IMG/VR virus record: IMGVR_UViG_3300019135_000026 | Coordinates: 1 to 47,172 of that record | Origin: a virus | Direction: 5' to 3' (one strand) | DNA length: 47,172 nt | Shown here: one piece after another, positions 43,900-47,172 of the stretch | How the letters are laid out: each line of letters starts with the position of its first letter | How positions within the stretch are numbered: position 1 is the stretch's first letter | Notes under the pieces: model-generated | Databases searched by the model: none | What the model saw: the letters and a program-made list of their open reading frames with translations, nothing else | Told to the model about the DNA's origin: nothing | Position numbers and translations under genes: made by a program

Positions 43900-44496
43900 A
43901 TGGCCGCCACCGACACCGTCGAGACGCCCGTCCCAACGCCGCCCGCCGCCGCGGCGGGGACCCCGTTCACGGAGACCTGGGAGAACGTCAGCCCGGTCAC
44001 CAACTGGGTGTGGCGCCTGGACGTTCGCGGTGAGCCGAAGGCCGAGATGATCGCCGGGCCACGGCTGTTCCGCCTCACCACCGAGGAGCGCCTGGTCACC
44101 TCCGAGCGTGTCCTGGACGTCCGTGACGACCCGTTCCGCAACGGCTGCTTCCGCCCGGTCGCCGTCCCCGCGGCGCTGGACATCAAGGCCAACCCCAACG
44201 CGCTGTCGGACAACGACATCGAGCGGATCCTGCGCGCCAGCGAGCTGGCCTGGGACGAGTACGTCACCTTGATCGACGCGCCCGCCACCCTGCGCCGGAT
44301 GATCGAGGCGGCGGACTCGATCACCGCCGCCGGAGGCGACATCAGCCTGCGCCGGTACAACCAGCTGCAGGCCCGCCTGACGCTGATGTCGCCCAAGCGG
44401 CGGGTCACCCAGAAGGACACCGACGCCTACGAGGCGATGGGCGGCGACGCCCCCACATCCCCCGCCCGGCCCAGCCTGCGCACCCGCGGACGCTGA
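43900..44496 (+). CDS. Phage structural or assembly protein (198 aa)
   Basis: ATG at 43900 after GGAGAGG. A disordered N-terminus (~25 residues) precedes a beta-rich segment (TNWVWRLDVRGEPKAEMIAG; RLFRLTTEERLVTSERVLDV) and a helical half (SDNDIERILRASELAWDEYV; ATLRRMIEAADSITAAGG). The NG.FRPV and T..ER.VT words appear in phage head-to-tail region proteins. Likely a neck or tail-associated protein; exact role unclear. Confidence 0.72.
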   Translation: MAATDTVETPVPTPPAAAAGTPFTETWENVSPVTNWVWRLDVRGEPKAEMIAGPRLFRLTTEERLVTSERVLDVRDDPFRNGCFRPVAVPAALDIKANPNALSDNDIERILRASELAWDEYVTLIDAPATLRRMIEAADSITAAGGDISLRRYNQLQARLTLMSPKRRVTQKDTDAYEAMGGDAPTSPARPSLRTRGR

Positions 44497-44498
44497 CG

Positions 44499-44933
44499 GT
44501 GAGCGACCTGAGCGGCTTTCAGGCGCTGCCGACCGACCGCGACGGCGACACGGCGACCTTCGGCAACCACCCCCAGGACCACAACCGCGTCCACGGCGCG
44601 GTCAACGCCGTCGTCGAGCTGCTCGCCGGAGACGTCACCGACGGCGCCGCGACGCTGGCCGCCCGGCTGGCCGCCGACCGCCAGGCCGCCCGCGACTACG
44701 CCGACAGCCAGCTGCTCGCCGCCGCCACCGGCGCCGTCGTGGTCCACCACCAGGACGCCGCCGCCGCCACCTGGGTCATCGACCACGCCCTGGCCAGTCC
44801 CACACCCACGGTCACCGCCACCGACAGCAGCGGCCGGGTGCTGGACGGCGACGTCACCTACCCCACACCGACGCGCGTCCAGATCGCCTTCTCTCACGCC
44901 CTGATCGGGCGTGTCGAACTGCGTCACGTCTGA
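44499..44933 (+). CDS. Virion-associated small protein (144 aa)
   Basis: GTG at 44499. FQALPTDRDGDTATFGNHPQ, HNRVHGAVNAVVELL and a helix (ADRQAARDYADSQLLAAAT) lead to a beta-rich C-terminus (VTATDSSGRVLDGDVTY; RVQIAFSHALIGRVELRH). The H..VHGAVNAV pattern occurs in the N-termini of tail or head fibres that trimerise. Probably an adaptor for the fibre genes that follow. Confidence 0.72.
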   Translation: MSDLSGFQALPTDRDGDTATFGNHPQDHNRVHGAVNAVVELLAGDVTDGAATLAARLAADRQAARDYADSQLLAAATGAVVVHHQDAAAATWVIDHALASPTPTVTATDSSGRVLDGDVTYPTPTRVQIAFSHALIGRVELRHV

Positions 44934-44944
44934 AGGGCTGACCC

Positions 44945-46093
44945 GTGCCGATCTTCGACAACCACGTCCGCTTCCAGCGCAACGAAGCCCAAGACCTGCG
45001 GCTCCAGCGGCTCACCGCCGCGCCGGACTCGCCGCAGGAGAGCTTGTTCTACTTCGACGTGACCGTGGGGTTGCCCGGGATCTACGTCGGCACCCCGGGA
45101 GCGGGCGGACGCTGGGTCTACCTCAGCGACAGCGCTATCGCCGACAACAGCATCACCTCGGCCAAGATCGCCAACGGCACCATCGTCGACGCCGACATCG
45201 CCGCCGCCGCCGCGATCGCACTGACCAAGCTCGCCACCGACCCGCTCGCGCGAGCCAACCACACCGGCACCCAGGCCGCCGCGACGATCAGCGACTTCGA
45301 CACCCGGGTCCGCACTACCCGACCCGACCAGATGGCGACCATGACCGCCGCGCTGAACTTCGGCGCCCAGCGCGGCATCAACGCCGCGGACCCCACCGGC
45401 GAAACCGACCTGGTCACCAAGCGCTACGCCGACCAGCTACGCGCCGGACTCCGCCTCAAGGACGCCGTCCGCGCCGCCACCACCGCCACGATCACCCTGT
45501 CGGGCGCCCAGACCGTGGACGGCGTCGCGCTGATCGCTGGCGACCGGGCGCTGGTCAAGCACGGCACCGACCAGGGCATCTACCTCGTCGCTGCCGGTGC
45601 GTGGACCCGAGCCGCCGACGCCGACACCTTCGGTGAGCTGCAGGACGGCGCCACCACCTTCGTCCAGGAGGGCACCACCCAGGCCAACACCACATGGACG
45701 CAGATCAACACCCTGACTGCGCTGACCACCTCGCAGAGCTGGCTGCAGCAGGGCGCCGCCGCCGCCTATCTGGGCGGCGCGGGCATGACCTTGGACGCGC
45801 AGACGTTCAACGTCGGCCAGGGGACCGGCGTCATCGTCGGCGCCGACACCGTCGCCGTCGACACCGCCGTGGTGGTCCGCAAGTACGCCGCCGCGATCGG
45901 TGACGGTACCGCCACCAGCTACACCGTCACCCACAACCTGGCAACCCGTGACATCACCGTCGGGCTGTACCAGGCCACCACCCCCTGGGCCGAGGTCATC
46001 ACCGACGTCGAGCACACCGACATCAACACCGTCACGTTGCGCTTCGCCAGCGCCCCCACCGCAGGGAAGTACCGCGTCGTGGTGCACGGCTGA
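44945..46093 (+). CDS. Tail fibre or minor tail protein (382 aa)
   Basis: GTG at 44945. The N-terminus is a short adaptor; the words RWVYLSDSAIADNSITSAKI, ANHTGTQAAATISDFDTRV, VTKRYADQL and a GIYLVAAGAWTRAADADT block (then VQEGTTQANTTW) recur in many phage fibres and minor tail proteins. The C-terminal ~100 residues form a further beta domain (GDGTATSYTVTHNLATRDIT). It should form trimers on the virion surface. Its stop overlaps the next start. Confidence 0.85.
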   Translation: MPIFDNHVRFQRNEAQDLRLQRLTAAPDSPQESLFYFDVTVGLPGIYVGTPGAGGRWVYLSDSAIADNSITSAKIANGTIVDADIAAAAAIALTKLATDPLARANHTGTQAAATISDFDTRVRTTRPDQMATMTAALNFGAQRGINAADPTGETDLVTKRYADQLRAGLRLKDAVRAATTATITLSGAQTVDGVALIAGDRALVKHGTDQGIYLVAAGAWTRAADADTFGELQDGATTFVQEGTTQANTTWTQINTLTALTTSQSWLQQGAAAAYLGGAGMTLDAQTFNVGQGTGVIVGADTVAVDTAVVVRKYAAAIGDGTATSYTVTHNLATRDITVGLYQATTPWAEVITDVEHTDINTVTLRFASAPTAGKYRVVVHG

Positions 46094-47172
46094 TGGCCCG
46101 CGCCGCGCTCACCGGCATCGACCTGGCGCTTGAGGGTACGGCCCTACCCGCCAGCCGAGGGCCGACCAGTCAGCCGCCGCTGCCGCTGGGCACCACGGTG
46201 GCCCACGTCGTGGGTGGCACCTGGCCCAACACCGGCATCGTGGTCACCCACAACTTCGGCGACAGCCCCGCCACCTGCCAGGTCTTCACCTACATCACCG
46301 GCTTCGGTCAGCAGTACCGGGTGTGGAACGACATCGCCAAGACGTGGCGTTCCTGGACCATCGTGCCCACACTGGCCACCGTCGCACCGCTGGCGCCCGC
46401 CGCAGTCGGTGCGGTCGGTGCGTCGATCTCGGCCGCCAAGGGCGACCACGCACACCCCGAGCAGACGTCGGTCAGCGGCACGGCGATCTCGCTGGACGGC
46501 CACCTCCACGGCATCGGGCTGGTCACCCAGCAGGGTGACACCACTATCCCCTCCACCCCGCCGAGCCTCTACCCGCCGGGGATCAGCTACAGATCGGTCA
46601 GCACCACCTACGGCTGGCCAGAGACCGGCACGGTGGTGACCGCACACCGCGCCGCCGGTTTCGTGTGGCAGACCCTCATCCAACAAGGCGTCGCAGGCGC
46701 CTCTCCCCGCGTGCAGTACCGCGCAGGGGCCACCGACTCTGACGCATGGACCGCATGGGTGCAGCTGAACGACCAGCGGCTGGCCGACAACGCCTTCACG
46801 GCCATCATGGCCGTCACCGCCTATCCCGCCGGTCACAGCTTCATGCAGGTGGGAAGCACCTGGACGGCCGAGTTCGGCTTCGCGCAGGTCGAGACCCTCC
46901 ACAACCCCCCCAGCGCAGGCGCCTCCTTCCAGCGCGCCACCACCATTGGCCCCGCTCACGAAGTCTGGGTGCGTCGCTGGAACGGCAGCGCATGGCAGGC
47001 GTGGACCCGCATCGACGGTCACCGGCGCCTGGCCGACAACGCCCTGCCCTCCACTGCCAGCGACGAGGCCTATCCCGACGGGTACAGCTACATGGCCGTG
47101 TCGAGCGGATGGACCGCAGAGTTCGCCTCGGCCACCATCGAGACGCTGCACAACCCGCCGACTTCGGGGCAT
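46093..47172 (+). CDS. Tail fibre protein with repeated knob-like units, C-terminus cut
   Basis: ATG at 46093 overlaps the previous stop (TGATG); the frame is open to the window end (360 codons). A first unit (GTTVAHVVGGTWPNTGIVVT, QYRVWNDIAKTWRSW) resembles the pyocin-knob pattern. Two related units then start YPAGHSFMQVGS and YPDGYSYMAVSS, each with LADNA just before and LHNPP after, about 90-100 residues apart. Repeats of this kind are receptor-binding fibre modules. KGDHAHPEQT is a typical fibre linker. Confidence 0.83.
   Translation, partial: MARAALTGIDLALEGTALPASRGPTSQPPLPLGTTVAHVVGGTWPNTGIVVTHNFGDSPATCQVFTYITGFGQQYRVWNDIAKTWRSWTIVPTLATVAPLAPAAVGAVGASISAAKGDHAHPEQTSVSGTAISLDGHLHGIGLVTQQGDTTIPSTPPSLYPPGISYRSVSTTYGWPETGTVVTAHRAAGFVWQTLIQQGVAGASPRVQYRAGATDSDAWTAWVQLNDQRLADNAFTAIMAVTAYPAGHSFMQVGSTWTAEFGFAQVETLHNPPSAGASFQRATTIGPAHEVWVRRWNGSAWQAWTRIDGHRRLADNALPSTASDEAYPDGYSYMAVSSGWTAEFASATIETLHNPPTSGH

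Noticed and set aside
1-47172. CRISPR array or insertion sequence
   Set aside because: No regularly spaced identical repeats, no transposase and no terminal inverted repeats were seen; the dispersed palindromes are irregularly spaced and have no spacers.

Overview
The window is a strongly GC-rich (by eye near 70% G+C) slice of a tailed-phage genome or prophage from an actinobacterium. The evidence is a recognisable head module (terminase, portal, protease, scaffold, decoration protein, major capsid protein), tightly packed small genes joined by ATGA/GTGA overlaps, frequent GTG starts, and several small families common in actinobacteriophages. A regulator-like protein of the TPR type common in Streptomyces (22409-23596) and a PL1 pectate lyase suggest a soil or plant-associated host, but the host genus cannot be fixed. 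The window starts and ends inside genes, so it is not a whole genome. I see no integrase, lysin, DNA polymerase or tail tape measure here.

Left arm, 1-9853, minus strand: about 18 small to medium genes of unknown function, read leftward from a control region at 9854-10399. They are spaced, not overlapping. Many gaps carry strong hairpins, several with an outer CTGAGC arm that contains the stop codon of the gene upstream of the hairpin, followed by a strong AGGAGG or GAGAGG ribosome site. Many leaders are also CA-rich on the coding strand.

Island of mixed orientation, 10400-13700: small genes on both strands, several apparently leaderless with their own -10 box. It holds a Uma2-type nuclease, a tiny membrane protein, an antitoxin-like protein behind a perfect dyad, and an unrecognised 222-residue protein.

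Accessory run, 13703-31006, mostly plus strand: some 35 small genes in overlapping chains, rich in CxxC zinc-ribbon proteins, with a zinc-HTH regulator, a MazG-like pyrophosphohydrolase, a pectate lyase, an SNase-type nuclease, winged-helix proteins, two SAP/Rho-N-like proteins and a RusA-like resolvase. Two genes run against the flow: the TPR protein and a membrane-inserted peptidase-like protein (27560-28255).

Head and tail module, 31056-47172, plus strand: a likely small terminase behind an operator-like dyad, an HTH protein, a fibre-like protein, TerL, portal, a GT2 glycosyltransferase, protease, scaffold, decoration protein and major capsid protein. A perfect terminator follows. Next is a two-gene membrane/band-7 lipoprotein cassette closed by a second perfect hairpin, then tail or fibre genes running off the end.

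The main features not explained by genes are a palindrome family centred on GACGCGCGTC, far above chance and often intergenic; a 17-base dyad present at 22360 and again over the predicted late promoter at 31021; leaderless promoters; and the repeated hairpin/ribosome-site modules of the left arm.
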